Shown here piece after piece: positions 1 to 8,134 of a stretch of 35,202 bases of DNA. This DNA is from an uncultured Luteimonas sp. (GTDB lineage: Bacteria; Pseudomonadota; Gammaproteobacteria; Xanthomonadales; Xanthomonadaceae): NCBI GenBank assembly GCA_938008415.1, contig CALLKI010000092.1, forward strand, positions 1 through 35,202, in the 5' to 3' direction. A program made the position numbers and the translations under genes. Under the pieces are notes generated by a model. The model ran no database searches, was not told where the DNA came from, and was given only the letters and a program-made list of their open reading frames with translations. Position 1 is the stretch's first letter; each line of letters opens with the position of its first letter.

Positions 1-40
1 TGGTCAGTGACTGGAGTTCAGACGTGTGCTCTTCCGATCT
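1..40 (+). other. Illumina TruSeq index adapter with barcode (artefact)
   Basis: Bases 7-40 match the 34-base TruSeq index-side adapter, ending in the diagnostic CTTCCGATCT. Bases 1-6 (TGGTCA) sit exactly where the sample barcode lies in the indexed PCR primer, and as I remember the kit they are the reverse complement of index 4 (TGACCA). This is untrimmed library sequence at a contig end, so any reading frame that crosses it is meaningless. Biological sequence starts at 41. Confidence 0.97.
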
Positions 41-93
41 GCACCAGTCTGGGGGACTGGTGGTCGTCGGTTCGAATCCGGCTACCCCGACCA
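41..93 (+). tRNA. tRNA-Pro(GGG), 3' part only
   Basis: This is the 3' portion of a tRNA from the anticodon arm on. The anticodon stem CCAGT (44-48) pairs with ACTGG (56-60). The seven-base loop CTGGGGG puts the anticodon GGG at 51-53, with G37 as usual in proline tRNAs. The T stem is 66-70/78-82 with loop TTCGAAT, the 3' acceptor strand is 83-89, the discriminator is A, and CCA is encoded at 91-93. The acceptor stem 5' strand and D arm are missing because the contig begins with adapter. The gene is therefore cut by the assembly and need not be broken in the genome. Confidence 0.9.
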
Positions 94-122
94 TCTCGAT
101 GGCCGCGCCAACGCGCGGCGGC

Positions 123-153
123 GCGGAAACCCCGGCCCTGCCGGGGTTTCCGC
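123..153 (+). terminator. Hairpin terminator after tRNA-Pro
   Basis: Arms 123-136 and 140-153 are perfectly complementary around a three-base loop, 30 bases after the tRNA CCA end. There is no T-run, so it is a strong hairpin without the classical tail. Confidence 0.7.
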
Positions 154-156
154 CAT

Positions 157-183
157 CCGGCCCCGCCGCAGCGGCGGGGCCGG
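157..183. repeat. GC-only inverted repeat
   Basis: Arms 157-169 and 171-183 (CCGGCCCCGCCGC and its complement) flank a single A. It follows the preceding hairpin directly and lies just before the stop codon of the convergent diguanylate cyclase gene. It may act as a second, bidirectional terminator. Confidence 0.5.
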
Positions 184-218
184 TCCTTGCGGGGCCGCGG
201 GCTTGCCGGCCGTGCTTT

Positions 219-1331
219 CTAGGCCGGGGCGCTCCAGGCGCGCATGCCGTGCGACACCACGACGCGGTCGCGGCCGGTGCGCTTGGCTTCGTACAGCGCC
301 GCGTCGGCGTCCTCGATCCATTCCTGCAGGTCGGCATGGCGGCCCGCCTCGGCCATGCCGATGCTGGCGGTGGTGATGCGGGTCCCGGGAGAGGCCTTCA
401 GCTCGATCGCGCGCACCGCGCAGAGGATGGCCTCGGCCCGCGCGCGCGCCTGGTCGATGCCGGTGGCGGCGAACACGATGCCGAACTCGTCCCCCCCGTA
501 ACGGCCGGCGTGGTCGCCGTCCCGCAGGTTGGCGCGGATGGCCTGGGCCACCGCGCGCAGCACCTCGTCGCCGAACGAATGGCCGTGGCGGTCGTTCGAG
601 ATCTTGAAGTGGTCCACGTCGAGCATCCCCAGCGTCGCCGGCACGCCGTCGGCGTGGTAACGGGCCAGGCTCCGCGCGGCCAGCGACTGCCAGTGGCGGC
701 GCACGTGCATCCCGGTGAGCGCGTCGGTGCGGCTGAGTTCGTCGAGCAGCCGGTTCTTCTCGCGGATCTTGCGCACCAGCCGGTTGCTGGCGAGCGAGAC
801 CGTGATGGTGTGGATCAGCAGCATGGGCAGGCAGGCGAGGATCACCCGCATGCTGGTCGCGGGCGAGAACGCGAAACCCGTGGCCAGGCTGCCGAGCAGG
901 AGGGACAGCGCCATCACCGGCAGCGAGTGGATCCACAGGCGCGGCACGCCGGTGCTGATCTTGTCCACGGTGACCAGGGTCAGCAGCAGCACGCTGGGCA
1001 GCAGGTTGAACTGCATCAGCGGGACCCAGAGCGCCGCCTGCGCGGAGTCGAACAGCAGGTTGCGGATCTCGGCCCGGTACGGCGAACGGCTGCGGGTGGC
1101 GAGCAGGAAGGCGAGGTGCGGCCAGACCAGCCCGGTGAAGGCGCACAGGGCCCACAGCATGGCCGGGGCGCGGTTCTCGTACAGCACCGCGGTGATGCAC
1201 AGGGCGCCGAGCGCCATGCCCTGCAACCGGAAACGGTAGACACGGTACGGCAGCCGGTCGAGCCCAATGGATGGCTGACGGTCCCCGCCGTATCCGGCGA
1301 CCGGAGGTTGCTCCACGCCTGGGTCCCCCAC
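219..1331 (-). CDS. MASE2-GGDEF diguanylate cyclase (DgcC/AdrA type)
   Basis: Makes cyclic di-GMP from two GTP at the inner membrane. The N-terminal ~180 residues form a MASE2 sensor domain with several hydrophobic helices, starting near the motif RLPYRVYRFRLQG. The GGDEF domain follows, with DALTG at its start, an intact GGDEF active site at about residue 279 and an RDGD inhibitory (I-) site five residues before it, so product feedback is likely. The frame is open far upstream into dxs. I chose a GTG start at 1331 because GGAAGG lies five bases before it, giving 370 aa. That matches the AdrA/DgcC layout, in which the enzyme promotes matrix production. The signal sensed is unknown. It lies 76 bases after dxs on the same strand. 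Confidence 0.88.
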   Translation of the reverse strand: MGDPGVEQPPVAGYGGDRQPSIGLDRLPYRVYRFRLQGMALGALCITAVLYENRAPAMLWALCAFTGLVWPHLAFLLATRSRSPYRAEIRNLLFDSAQAALWVPLMQFNLLPSVLLLTLVTVDKISTGVPRLWIHSLPVMALSLLLGSLATGFAFSPATSMRVILACLPMLLIHTITVSLASNRLVRKIREKNRLLDELSRTDALTGMHVRRHWQSLAARSLARYHADGVPATLGMLDVDHFKISNDRHGHSFGDEVLRAVAQAIRANLRDGDHAGRYGGDEFGIVFAATGIDQARARAEAILCAVRAIELKASPGTRITTASIGMAEAGRHADLQEWIEDADAALYEAKRTGRDRVVVSHGMRAWSAPA

Positions 1332-1407
1332 TGATGCCTTCCGCCGGATCGCGGAAGGCCGAGCATGATAAACGGACGGGAACCGGGATGGTTGATGCGG
1401 TGCGGCG

Positions 1408-3315
1408 TCAAACGGCCGCGGTGCGCACTTCCACGGCGGCCAGCCCGGGCCAGCGGCGCAGCACCGCGGCGCGGATGCCGGCCACGTCCAGCCCGGCTTC
1501 CGCCAGCAGCTCCTCGCGGCTGCCGTGGGCCTGGAATGCGTCGGGCAGGCCGAGTTGCAGCACCGGCAGGGTGATGCCCTCGGCCTGCAGCAGCTCGAGC
1601 ACGCCGGAGCCGGCGCCGCCGGCCACGACGTTGTCCTCCAAGGTGACGAAGCCCTCATGGGTCTTCGCCAGCTCGAGAACGAGGGCGCGGTCGAGCGGTT
1701 TGACGAAGCGCATGTTGACCACGGTCAGGCCGAGTTCGGCGCCGACCTGCTCGGCGGCGGGTACGATCGCGCCGAAGGCCAGCAGCGCGATCCGGGAGCC
1801 CTGGCGGCGGACCTCGGCCCTGCCGATGGGCAGGGTGTCGAGCGTGTCGCCCGCGGCCGCCCCGGGGCCGGTGCCGCGCGGGTAGCGCACCGCCGCCGGG
1901 CCGCCGTGGCGGAAGCCGGTGGTCAGCATCTGCCGGCACTCGCGCTCGTCGGCCGGGGCCATCACCACCATGTTCGGCACGCAGCGCAGGTAACTCAGGT
2001 CGAGGTTGCCGGCATGGGTGGCGCCGTCGGGGCCGACCACGCCGCCGCGGTCGATCGCGAACAGCACGTCCAGGTTCTGGATCGCCACGTCGTGCACGAG
2101 CTGGTCGTAGGCGCGCTGCAGGAAGGTCGAGTAGATCGCGACCACCGGCTTGGCGCCCTCGCAGGCCATGCCCGCGGCCAGGGTGACCGCGTGCTGCTCG
2201 GCGATGGCGACGTCGAAGTAGCGGTCCGGGTATTCCTTCGAGAAGCGGACCAGGCCCGAGCCCTCGCGCATGGCCGGGGTGATGCCCATCAGCCGCGGCT
2301 CGGCGGCGGCCATGTCGCACAGCCAGTCGCTGAACACGTCGGTGTAGGTCGGCTTCTTCGGCCCCGGCTTGGCCACCACGCCCTTGCTCGGGTCGAACGG
2401 GCCGACGGCGTGGTAGCCGATCTGGTCGCCTTCCGCCAGCTCGTAGCCCTTGCCCTTGGTGGTGATCACGTGCAGCAGCTGCGGGCCCTTGAGCGTCCTG
2501 AGCGTGCGCAGCGCGGCGACCAGCGCCTTGATGTCATGGCCGTCGATGGGCCCGGTGTAGTGGAAGCCCATCTCCTCGAACAGGGTGGAGGGCACGAACA
2601 TGCCCTTCCAGTGTTCCTCCCAGCGCCGCACGAAGCGCGCCGGGGCGCTGCTGCGCTTGTCGCCCAGCAGCTTCTTGCCGCCCTCGCGGATGCGGTTGAG
2701 GGTCTGGCTGCTCGACAGCCGGCCCAGCATCCGGGTCAGCCCGCCGACGTTCTCGCTGATCGACATGCGGTTGTCGTTCAGGATCACCAGCAGGTCCGGC
2801 TCGGGATCCATGCCGCCGGCGTGGTTCAGCGCCTCGTAGGCCATGCCGGCGGTCATCGCGCCGTCGCCGATCACCGCGACCACCTTGCGGTCGTCTCCGG
2901 CGCGGGCGTTGGCGATGGCCATGCCGAGCGCGGCGGAGATCGAGGTGCTCGAGTGGCCGACGCCGAAGGTGTCGTACTCGCTTTCCTCGCGCTTGGGGAA
3001 CGGCGCCACGCCGTCCTTCTGCTTGACGGTGTGGATGACGTCGCGGCGGCCGGTGAGGATCTTGTGCGGGTAGGTCTGGTGGCCCACGTCCCAGACGATG
3101 CGGTCGCGGGGCGTGTCGTAGATCCAGTGCAGCACGGTGGTCAGTTCCACCACGCCGAGGCCGGCGGCGAAGTGGCCGCCGGACTTGCCGACCGACTCGA
3201 TCAGGTAGGCGCGCAGTTCGTCGGCGATGGGACGCAGTTCATCCTCGCCGAACCTGCGCAGATCGGCCGGGGAATCGATCCGCGCCAGGCGCGGATAGCG
3301 GGTGGAATCGATCAT
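1408..3315 (-). CDS. dxs: 1-deoxy-D-xylulose-5-phosphate synthase
   Basis: Condenses pyruvate and glyceraldehyde 3-phosphate to DXP. This is the first step of the MEP isoprenoid pathway and also feeds thiamine and pyridoxal synthesis. The 635-aa protein has normal full length. Visible family marks are KSGGHFAAGLGVVELT near the N terminus, the GHQTYPHKI segment, the thiamine-diphosphate motif running from GDGAMTAG to NDNRMSIS, and the central transketolase domain with the DVAIAEQHAV segment. The C-terminal domain contains VTLEDNVVAGGAGS. The ATG at 3315 fits the family N terminus (MIDSTRYPRL). A TACAAT box ends only seven bases upstream, so the message may be leaderless. Confidence 0.97.
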   Translation of the reverse strand: MIDSTRYPRLARIDSPADLRRFGEDELRPIADELRAYLIESVGKSGGHFAAGLGVVELTTVLHWIYDTPRDRIVWDVGHQTYPHKILTGRRDVIHTVKQKDGVAPFPKREESEYDTFGVGHSSTSISAALGMAIANARAGDDRKVVAVIGDGAMTAGMAYEALNHAGGMDPEPDLLVILNDNRMSISENVGGLTRMLGRLSSSQTLNRIREGGKKLLGDKRSSAPARFVRRWEEHWKGMFVPSTLFEEMGFHYTGPIDGHDIKALVAALRTLRTLKGPQLLHVITTKGKGYELAEGDQIGYHAVGPFDPSKGVVAKPGPKKPTYTDVFSDWLCDMAAAEPRLMGITPAMREGSGLVRFSKEYPDRYFDVAIAEQHAVTLAAGMACEGAKPVVAIYSTFLQRAYDQLVHDVAIQNLDVLFAIDRGGVVGPDGATHAGNLDLSYLRCVPNMVVMAPADERECRQMLTTGFRHGGPAAVRYPRGTGPGAAAGDTLDTLPIGRAEVRRQGSRIALLAFGAIVPAAEQVGAELGLTVVNMRFVKPLDRALVLELAKTHEGFVTLEDNVVAGGAGSGVLELLQAEGITLPVLQLGLPDAFQAHGSREELLAEAGLDVAGIRAAVLRRWPGLAAVEVRTAAV

Positions 3316-3322
3316 GCGGGCA

Positions 3323-3328
3323 ATTGTA
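3323..3328 (-). promoter_or_regulatory. -10-like box TACAAT for dxs
   Basis: On the minus strand TACAAT is followed by seven bases and then the dxs ATG, which places the expected transcription start at or next to the start codon. I see no clear -35 hexamer. The same arrangement occurs in front of the ferredoxin gene at 14836. Confidence 0.4.
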
Positions 3329-3363
3329 ATCCCGCCGGTCGCAGGGACCGTGAGGAATTGCGC

Positions 3364-4476
3364 TCAACGGCCGCGCAGGCGGCTGAACAGCCCGCCGGGC
3401 CTGGGGGGTTCGGGCGCCTCGGGCGGGGCGTCGGGCACGAACTCGGCGTATCCGGTGGCCATGTTGGCGTTGACGAAGTCGGCCACGTCCTCCACCGGCA
3501 CGCCGCAGGCGGCGGCGATCTCGGAGAGTGTCGCCGGGCCCTTCATCATCGCCGTGGCGATCCGGAAGTGGCGCGGGAACTCGCGCTCGGTCTGCGGCCA
3601 TTTCACCAGCCGGTAGCGGCCGGCCGGGTCGAACCCCGGCAGGAGCCGGCCCTTGCCGCCGAGCAGCCCGCCCAGCCAGATCAGCCGGGTCAGCGACTGC
3701 ACCGGGCCCGCGGCGGCGGTTTCCCGGGCCCACGCGGCCTCGTCCAGCTCCTCGAATTCCTCCCGCGACACCGTCCCCTCGAAATAGGGCACGAGCGGCT
3801 TGAGCAGGGACGGCCCGTGGTACTGGCCGGCGGTGGCGTCGATCAGCAGGGTGGGGCCGGCATTCCGGCGGAAGCGCACCCGGCCCGGCAACAGGGCGGG
3901 GGACAGCCACTCGGCCAGGGGCCGGGGTTGGTCCGGGCCCGCTCCAGGGACAGGGGCGGGTGCCGGCTCCTGCGCGGGCGCCGGATGCGCGGCGGCCGGG
4001 GGCTGCGGCGCAGCGGCCGGGGCCGCGGGCGCGGGGCCTGGTTCCGCAGGCGCGCGGGCGGCGGCCTCGATCTCTGCCACGGGCGGCGCCGTTTCCACGG
4101 CCGGCACCGGTTCCGGTGCGGATGGCGGAACGTCCTGGCGCGCCGGTTCGATGCCCGCGCCGGCGGCGATGCCGGCTAGCAGCTCGGTGACCGCGGCCTC
4201 GTCGAACGGGCGGCCCAGGCGGAAATCGGTCTGCGTGCGCGGCGCCGAGGTCAGGCCGATGACCTTCTTGCCCGCCGCGTGCAGGCGCAGCCAGCTCATC
4301 GGGCCGTACATGCTGTCCATGTCCACGATGACATGCTGTGCCTCGGCCTCGGGGACGATGCGCCACAGGCCGTTGAGGCGTTCGTTGGCGGCCATCAGCG
4401 ACGACTTCAGCGCCGTTTCCGTTGCGGGATCCATCCCCGTCAAACCGATCGTCAGTGGCATCGCGGGCTCGGACAT
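3364..4476 (-). CDS. Conserved hypothetical protein with Ala/Pro-rich linker
   Basis: I do not recognise a named family. The 370-aa protein has three parts. An N-terminal alpha/beta domain of about 100 residues (ITIGLTG-like start, then HVIVDMD and KVIGLTS strands) resembles a receiver- or Rossmann-like fold. Residues ~110-185 are a low-complexity linker made almost only of Ala, Pro and Glu. The C-terminal domain contains PTLLIDATAGQYHGPSLLKPLVPYF, and its last part (LSEIAAACGVPVEDVADFVNAN) looks like a winged-helix or helix-turn-helix. There is no signal peptide or membrane segment, so a cytoplasmic regulator or adaptor is possible. It lies 48 bases upstream of dxs on the same strand. Confidence 0.75.
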   Translation of the reverse strand: MSEPAMPLTIGLTGMDPATETALKSSLMAANERLNGLWRIVPEAEAQHVIVDMDSMYGPMSWLRLHAAGKKVIGLTSAPRTQTDFRLGRPFDEAAVTELLAGIAAGAGIEPARQDVPPSAPEPVPAVETAPPVAEIEAAARAPAEPGPAPAAPAAAPQPPAAAHPAPAQEPAPAPVPGAGPDQPRPLAEWLSPALLPGRVRFRRNAGPTLLIDATAGQYHGPSLLKPLVPYFEGTVSREEFEELDEAAWARETAAAGPVQSLTRLIWLGGLLGGKGRLLPGFDPAGRYRLVKWPQTEREFPRHFRIATAMMKGPATLSEIAAACGVPVEDVADFVNANMATGYAEFVPDAPPEAPEPPRPGGLFSRLRGR

Positions 4477-4559
4477 GAATGGACTGAACGGGGGCGGAGT
4501 TTAACCCTGCCGCGGGACGCCGGCAGCGGGCATCGCACAAGCCGGGGACATGCCGGGGG

Positions 4560-5237
4560 CTACTGCCTGAAGCGCCGGCTGCCCCTGGGCAGGTGCGACC
4601 TCAGGAACGCCATCTGGTCGGCAAGGATGTTGCGGTTGGACAGGATCAGGTGCTCGATCCAGCTGGGCCGGTAGGGCACCGCCAGCAGCGGCATGGCGGC
4701 CTGCTGTGGCGTGCGGTTGCCCTTGCGTGAATTGCATTCGAAGCAGGCTGTGACCACGTTCTCCCAGACGTCCCTGCCGCCCTTCGAGAGCGGGACCACG
4801 TGGTCCCGTGTGAGCATCTGGCGGCCGAACTGGCGGCCGCAGTACAGGCACAGGTACTGGTCGCGCGCGAACAGCGCGGCGTTGGTGAGGGTGGGCGTCG
4901 GGTCCATCGCCTGTGGCCGCACGTGCCCGCGGGCGGCGATGATCGGGTGCAGTTCCAGCGTGCTTTGCCGGCCGGTGGCGCGGTTGATGCCGCCGCGCAC
5001 GCTGATGCAGGGCTCGCCGATGGTCCAGAACACCGCGCCGCGCACGTAGAGGCAGGCGGCGTCCTGCCAGCTGATCCACTTCAGGGCGCGGCCGTGGGCG
5101 TCGAGCGACAGCAGGCGCACCGCATCGAGCCGCACGGGTCCGCCGCGGGCGACCGGGCGGAGGAGGGAGACGGAGCCTCCCGGGACCGGATCGGCCCCGG
5201 TGTGGGCAAGGCGAAGCCGGACTCTGTCGGACTCCAT
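4560..5237 (-). CDS. HNH endonuclease family protein
   Basis: Predicted metal-dependent DNA-binding nuclease. With the ATG at 5237 it has 225 aa. The C-terminal half carries an HNH module with two zinc-binding pairs, CLYC (Cys130/Cys133) and CFEC (Cys165/Cys168). Between them are the catalytic-type DHVVPLSKGG (His146) and WENVV segments, and Asn169 and RKGNRTP follow. The first ~110 residues (WISWQDAACLYVRGAVFWTIGEP) are the usual N-terminal part of this stand-alone bacterial family. Neither ATG 5237 nor ATG 5249 has a good ribosome-binding site, and a downstream GTG near residue 35 is also possible, so the start is uncertain. The gene is not inside an intron or insertion sequence. Its biological role is unknown. 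Confidence 0.82.
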   Translation of the reverse strand: MESDRVRLRLAHTGADPVPGGSVSLLRPVARGGPVRLDAVRLLSLDAHGRALKWISWQDAACLYVRGAVFWTIGEPCISVRGGINRATGRQSTLELHPIIAARGHVRPQAMDPTPTLTNAALFARDQYLCLYCGRQFGRQMLTRDHVVPLSKGGRDVWENVVTACFECNSRKGNRTPQQAAMPLLAVPYRPSWIEHLILSNRNILADQMAFLRSHLPRGSRRFRQ

Positions 5238-5290
5238 CGTGGGGAGCATAGCGCGAATCCGGTTCCGGCGCGCAACGTCCCCGCGCCGGG

Positions 5291-7081
5291 TCAGGGCCCG
5301 AAGCCCTCGTCGGGCAGCGACAGCAGCCGCGCGGCCCCGGATTCGATCGCCGCCCTGTGGGCCAGCGTTCTGGGCAGCAGGCGCGCGTAGTAGAAGCGCG
5401 CGGTCTCGCGCTTGGCGTCGCGGAACGCCTGCGGCTGCGACGAGGCGTCCGCCGCGGCCACGATCCGCGCCCACCAGTAGGCGAGCACGACGTATCCCGA
5501 ATAGAACAGGTAGTCGTAGGCCGCCGCGCCGATCTCCTCCGGGTCCTTTGCCGCGCGCCGCGCGATTTCCATGGTCAGGGCCTGCCATTCGGCCGCCTTC
5601 CCGCCCAGCGGGCCGACGAACTCGGCGAGCGCGGCGTTGCCCGCGTGCTCCGTGCAGAACGACTCGACCATGCCGAGGAACACCTTCATGCCGGCGCCCT
5701 GCAGTTGCATGATCTTGCGGCCCATCAGGTCCAGCGCCTGGATGCCGGTGGTGCCCTCGTACAGGGTGGTGATGCGCACGTCGCGCGCCAGCTGCTCCAT
5801 GCCGTGCTCGCGGATGTAGCCGTGGCCGCCGAAGCACTGCTGGGCGTGGTAGATGCATTCCACCGCCCACTCGGTCAGGCAGGCCTTGACGATGGGGGTG
5901 AGGAAGCCGACCAGGTCGTCGGCGGCCTTGCGCGCCTCCTCGGTGGCGGCATGAGCGGCGACGTCGATCTGCAGGCCGGCGTGGTAGGCCAGCGCGCGCC
6001 CGCCCTCGGTCAGCGCCTTGCAGGTCAGCAGCATGCGGCGCACGTCGGGCTGGACGATGATCGGGTCGGCCGGCTTGCCGGGGAACTTCGGGCCCGACAG
6101 CGCGCGCGACTGCAGGCGTTCGCGCGCGTAGCGCAACGCGTTCTGGTAGGCGCGGTTGGCCAGGCCCAGGCCCTGCAGGCCCACGCCGATGCGGGCGGTG
6201 TTCATCATGGTGAACATCGCCATCAACCCCTTGTGGGGCTGGCCGACGAGGTAGCCCTGCGCGCCGTCGAAGTTCATCACGCAGGTCGCCGAGCCGTGGA
6301 TGCCCATCTTGTGCTCGACCGCGCCGCAGCGCAGCGCATTGCGCTCGCCCACCGTGCCATCGCGCGCGACCTTGAACTTCGGCACCACGAACAGCGAGAT
6401 GCCCTTGCTGCCCGCCGGCGCGTCGGGCAGGCGCGCGAGCACCAGGTGCACGATGTTCGGGGCGAGGTCGTGCTCGCCGGCGGTGATGAAGATCTTGGTG
6501 CCGGTGATCGAATAGGTGCCGTCCGGGTTCGGTTCGGCGCGGGTCCGCAGCAGGCCGAGGTCGGTGCCGCAGTGCGGCTCGGTCAGGCACATGGTCCCGC
6601 ACCATTCGCCCGAAATGAGCTTCGGCAGGAACACCTGCCGTTGCCAGTCCTCGCCGTGCCTGAGCAGGGCGTTCACCGCGCCGTGCGACAGCAGCGGGAA
6701 GTTGCCCCATGCGAGGTTGGCGGCGTTGATCATCTCCTCGGCCGGCATGCCCAGCGCGTGCGGCAGCCCCAGCCCGCCGTATTCCGCGGGTGCCGACAGG
6801 CCACCCCAGCCGCTTTCGGTGAACTGCGCGTAGGCATCCCTGAAGCCGGGCGGCGTGGCGACGTCGCCCGTTTCCGGGTCGTGCCGCACGCCGTGCTCGT
6901 CGCCGGTGGCGTTCAGCGGCGCCAGCACCGTCTCGCAGAAGCGGGCGGCCTCCTCGAGCACGGCGTCGACGGTGTCACGCCCGGCGTCGGTGAAGCCGAG
7001 GTCGCGGAACTGCGCTTCCGCGCCGAGGACGTCGTAGAGGACGAAGCGGATGTCGTGCAGCGGGGCCTTGTACTGGCTCAT
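5291..7081 (-). CDS. Acyl-CoA dehydrogenase (long form with C-terminal domain)
   Basis: FAD-dependent enzyme that oxidises an acyl-CoA to the 2,3-enoyl-CoA. At 596 aa it belongs to the long class typified by 3-methylmercaptopropionyl-CoA dehydrogenase (DmdC), which begins with a short MSQYKAPLHDIRFVLYD segment and ends with an extra helical domain. Visible marks are the flavin-contacting MCLTEPHCGTDLG, the GTKIFITAGEHD strand, CFGGHGYIREHGMEQLARD, and LYEGTTGIQALDL, which carries the expected catalytic Glu. The ATG at 7081 gives the family N terminus. It lies 44 bases after the LEA-like lipoprotein gene and may be cotranscribed with it. The substrate cannot be read from sequence; fatty-acid oxidation is the default guess. 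Confidence 0.93.
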   Translation of the reverse strand: MSQYKAPLHDIRFVLYDVLGAEAQFRDLGFTDAGRDTVDAVLEEAARFCETVLAPLNATGDEHGVRHDPETGDVATPPGFRDAYAQFTESGWGGLSAPAEYGGLGLPHALGMPAEEMINAANLAWGNFPLLSHGAVNALLRHGEDWQRQVFLPKLISGEWCGTMCLTEPHCGTDLGLLRTRAEPNPDGTYSITGTKIFITAGEHDLAPNIVHLVLARLPDAPAGSKGISLFVVPKFKVARDGTVGERNALRCGAVEHKMGIHGSATCVMNFDGAQGYLVGQPHKGLMAMFTMMNTARIGVGLQGLGLANRAYQNALRYARERLQSRALSGPKFPGKPADPIIVQPDVRRMLLTCKALTEGGRALAYHAGLQIDVAAHAATEEARKAADDLVGFLTPIVKACLTEWAVECIYHAQQCFGGHGYIREHGMEQLARDVRITTLYEGTTGIQALDLMGRKIMQLQGAGMKVFLGMVESFCTEHAGNAALAEFVGPLGGKAAEWQALTMEIARRAAKDPEEIGAAAYDYLFYSGYVVLAYWWARIVAAADASSQPQAFRDAKRETARFYYARLLPRTLAHRAAIESGAARLLSLPDEGFGP

Positions 7082-7125
7082 GTCCGGGTCCGGTTGTCTT
7101 GTGTTCGTCAGGGGGAGGCGGGGGC

Positions 7126-7605
7126 TCAGCGCATCACGCCGGGCAGTCCCGGCACCGGGCTGAGCTGGCTGTCGCGATCGAACCCGTAGTCGCGCGCACG
7201 GCCGCGGTCCTCGGGGGCGGCGGTGATGGTGCCTTCCAGCGTGTAGCGGATGCTGCGCCCCGAGGCGAGGGCGTCGGCCACCAGGATGCGCGCGGTGGGG
7301 GAGGGCTGGAACGGCACGGTCACCACGTCGGCCGATTCGCCGCCGATCACCAGGCCAGGCTGCGCAGAGAGCGTGCCGGCATCCTCTCCGCCGACCTTGA
7401 GCGCGAGCTCGACCCGCTCGAACCGCATCGGGATGCTGCTGAAGTTCTGCAGGCGCAGGTCCACCGACCAGCTGCCGTCGGCCTGCACGGCGAGCTGCTG
7501 CACGCTGGCCGCGGGTTCGGACACCCGGCGTACCGGGCCCTTGCTGGAGCAGGCGGCGAGGAAGGCGAGTGACAGCGCGCAGGCAACCCGTATCAGCGAA
7601 CCCAC
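7126..7605 (-). CDS. LEA type 2 / WHy-domain lipoprotein
   Basis: Predicted periplasmic or outer-membrane-anchored lipoprotein of 159 aa. A basic start is followed by a hydrophobic stretch and the lipobox LAAC (about residues 16-19), then SSKGP. The mature part has one beta-sandwich domain with QNFSSIPMRFERVELALKVGG, typical of the LEA14/WHy fold found in desiccation-type proteins. Start is GTG at 7605, supported by GGAGG seven to eight bases upstream. A TACACT box lies 30 bases before the start. Function is unassigned. In Xanthomonadaceae I recall similar lipoproteins next to acyl-CoA dehydrogenase genes, but I could not check this. Confidence 0.8.
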   Translation of the reverse strand: MGSLIRVACALSLAFLAACSSKGPVRRVSEPAASVQQLAVQADGSWSVDLRLQNFSSIPMRFERVELALKVGGEDAGTLSAQPGLVIGGESADVVTVPFQPSPTARILVADALASGRSIRYTLEGTITAAPEDRGRARDYGFDRDSQLSPVPGLPGVMR

Positions 7606-7634
7606 AGTGCGACCTCCGTTGCTGGATCAGCCGG

Positions 7635-7640
7635 AGTGTA
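7635..7640 (-). promoter_or_regulatory. -10-like box TACACT for the LEA lipoprotein gene
   Basis: TACACT on the minus strand lies about 30 bases before the GTG start at 7605, leaving room for a short leader with GGAGG. No convincing -35 was found. Confidence 0.35.
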
Positions 7641-7773
7641 CTCCGCCGCATGGACAGGACCACGGTGCCGGGTGTCACCGCCCGGCCCGGCGCCACGCCG
7701 TCCCGGGCCGGCGGCGCACGGTTCCGGGCCGGGCGAGGCCGGCCGCGGCGGCACGTTTTTTTCGTCGCCGGTG

Positions 7774-7802
7774 TTGCCGTCGGGCCCGCCGATCCGTATC
7801 AT
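7774..7802 (+). promoter_or_regulatory. Promoter of tRNA-Phe
   Basis: A -35 TTGCCG (7774-7779) and a -10 TATCAT (7797-7802) are separated by exactly 17 bases. The -10 is followed by a GC-only discriminator (GCCGGGCC), typical of stable-RNA promoters under stringent control. Transcription would start near 7809, about 29 bases before the mature tRNA. Confidence 0.7.
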
Positions 7803-7837
7803 GCCGGGCCCTGCAGCGGCTCGGCCGCGCACCACCC

Positions 7838-7913
7838 GGCCGGGTAGCTCAGTTGGTAGAGCAGGGGACTGAAAATCCCCGTGTCGGCGGTTCGATTCCG
7901 TCCCCGGCCACCA
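7838..7913 (+). tRNA. tRNA-Phe(GAA)
   Basis: A complete 76-base tRNA. The acceptor stem GGCCGGG (7838-7844) pairs with CCCGGCC (7903-7909). The D arm is GCTCAGTTGGTAGAGC. The anticodon stem GGGGA/TCCCC encloses the loop CTGAAAA with anticodon GAA at 7871-7873. The T arm has TTCGATT, the discriminator is A, and CCA is encoded. It stands alone between a leftward gene and a rightward gene, with its own promoter and terminator. Confidence 0.97.
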
Positions 7914-7936
7914 CCTCCGGAACATCGGATCGTGAG

Positions 7937-7958
7937 AAACCGCCGCAAGGCGGTTTTT
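7937..7958 (+). terminator. Intrinsic terminator of tRNA-Phe
   Basis: Arms AAACCGCC (7937-7944) and GGCGGTTT (7949-7956) flank a GCAA tetraloop and run into a five-base T tract ending at 7958. It lies 23 bases after the tRNA. Confidence 0.9.
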
Positions 7959-8134
7959 CCGTATCCGGGCGCGAGGATCGCGCGGACACCGCCCGCGGGC
8001 GGGCCAGGCTCCGTTTCCCGGCAGGCGTGCCGGGGTGGCCGACTGCATGCTGAACCGGAAAGCGGCTGCACCTTGTGCCGGCAGGCGCCATCGCCATCAT
8101 CGGGATGGCCATCCCTGATCCAGCGAGGCCACCC

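Noticed and set aside
7..222. Short frames beginning inside the first 40 bases
   Set aside because: They start in adapter sequence and read through a tRNA, so they are artefacts.
1525..4179. Long open frame of 884 codons on the plus strand
   Set aside because: It is antisense to dxs and the neighbouring hypothetical gene. In such GC-rich DNA real genes leave long open frames on the other strand, and the translation is low-complexity Gly/His/Arg-rich with no domain.
4560..5237. HNH gene as a homing endonuclease or part of a mobile intron
   Set aside because: It has the full stand-alone family N terminus, host-like composition and no intron or insertion-sequence features around it.
7838..7913. 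tRNA-Phe as attachment site of the island
   Set aside because: I saw no repeat of its 3' end elsewhere in the window and no integrase. The restriction island lies about 20 kb away.
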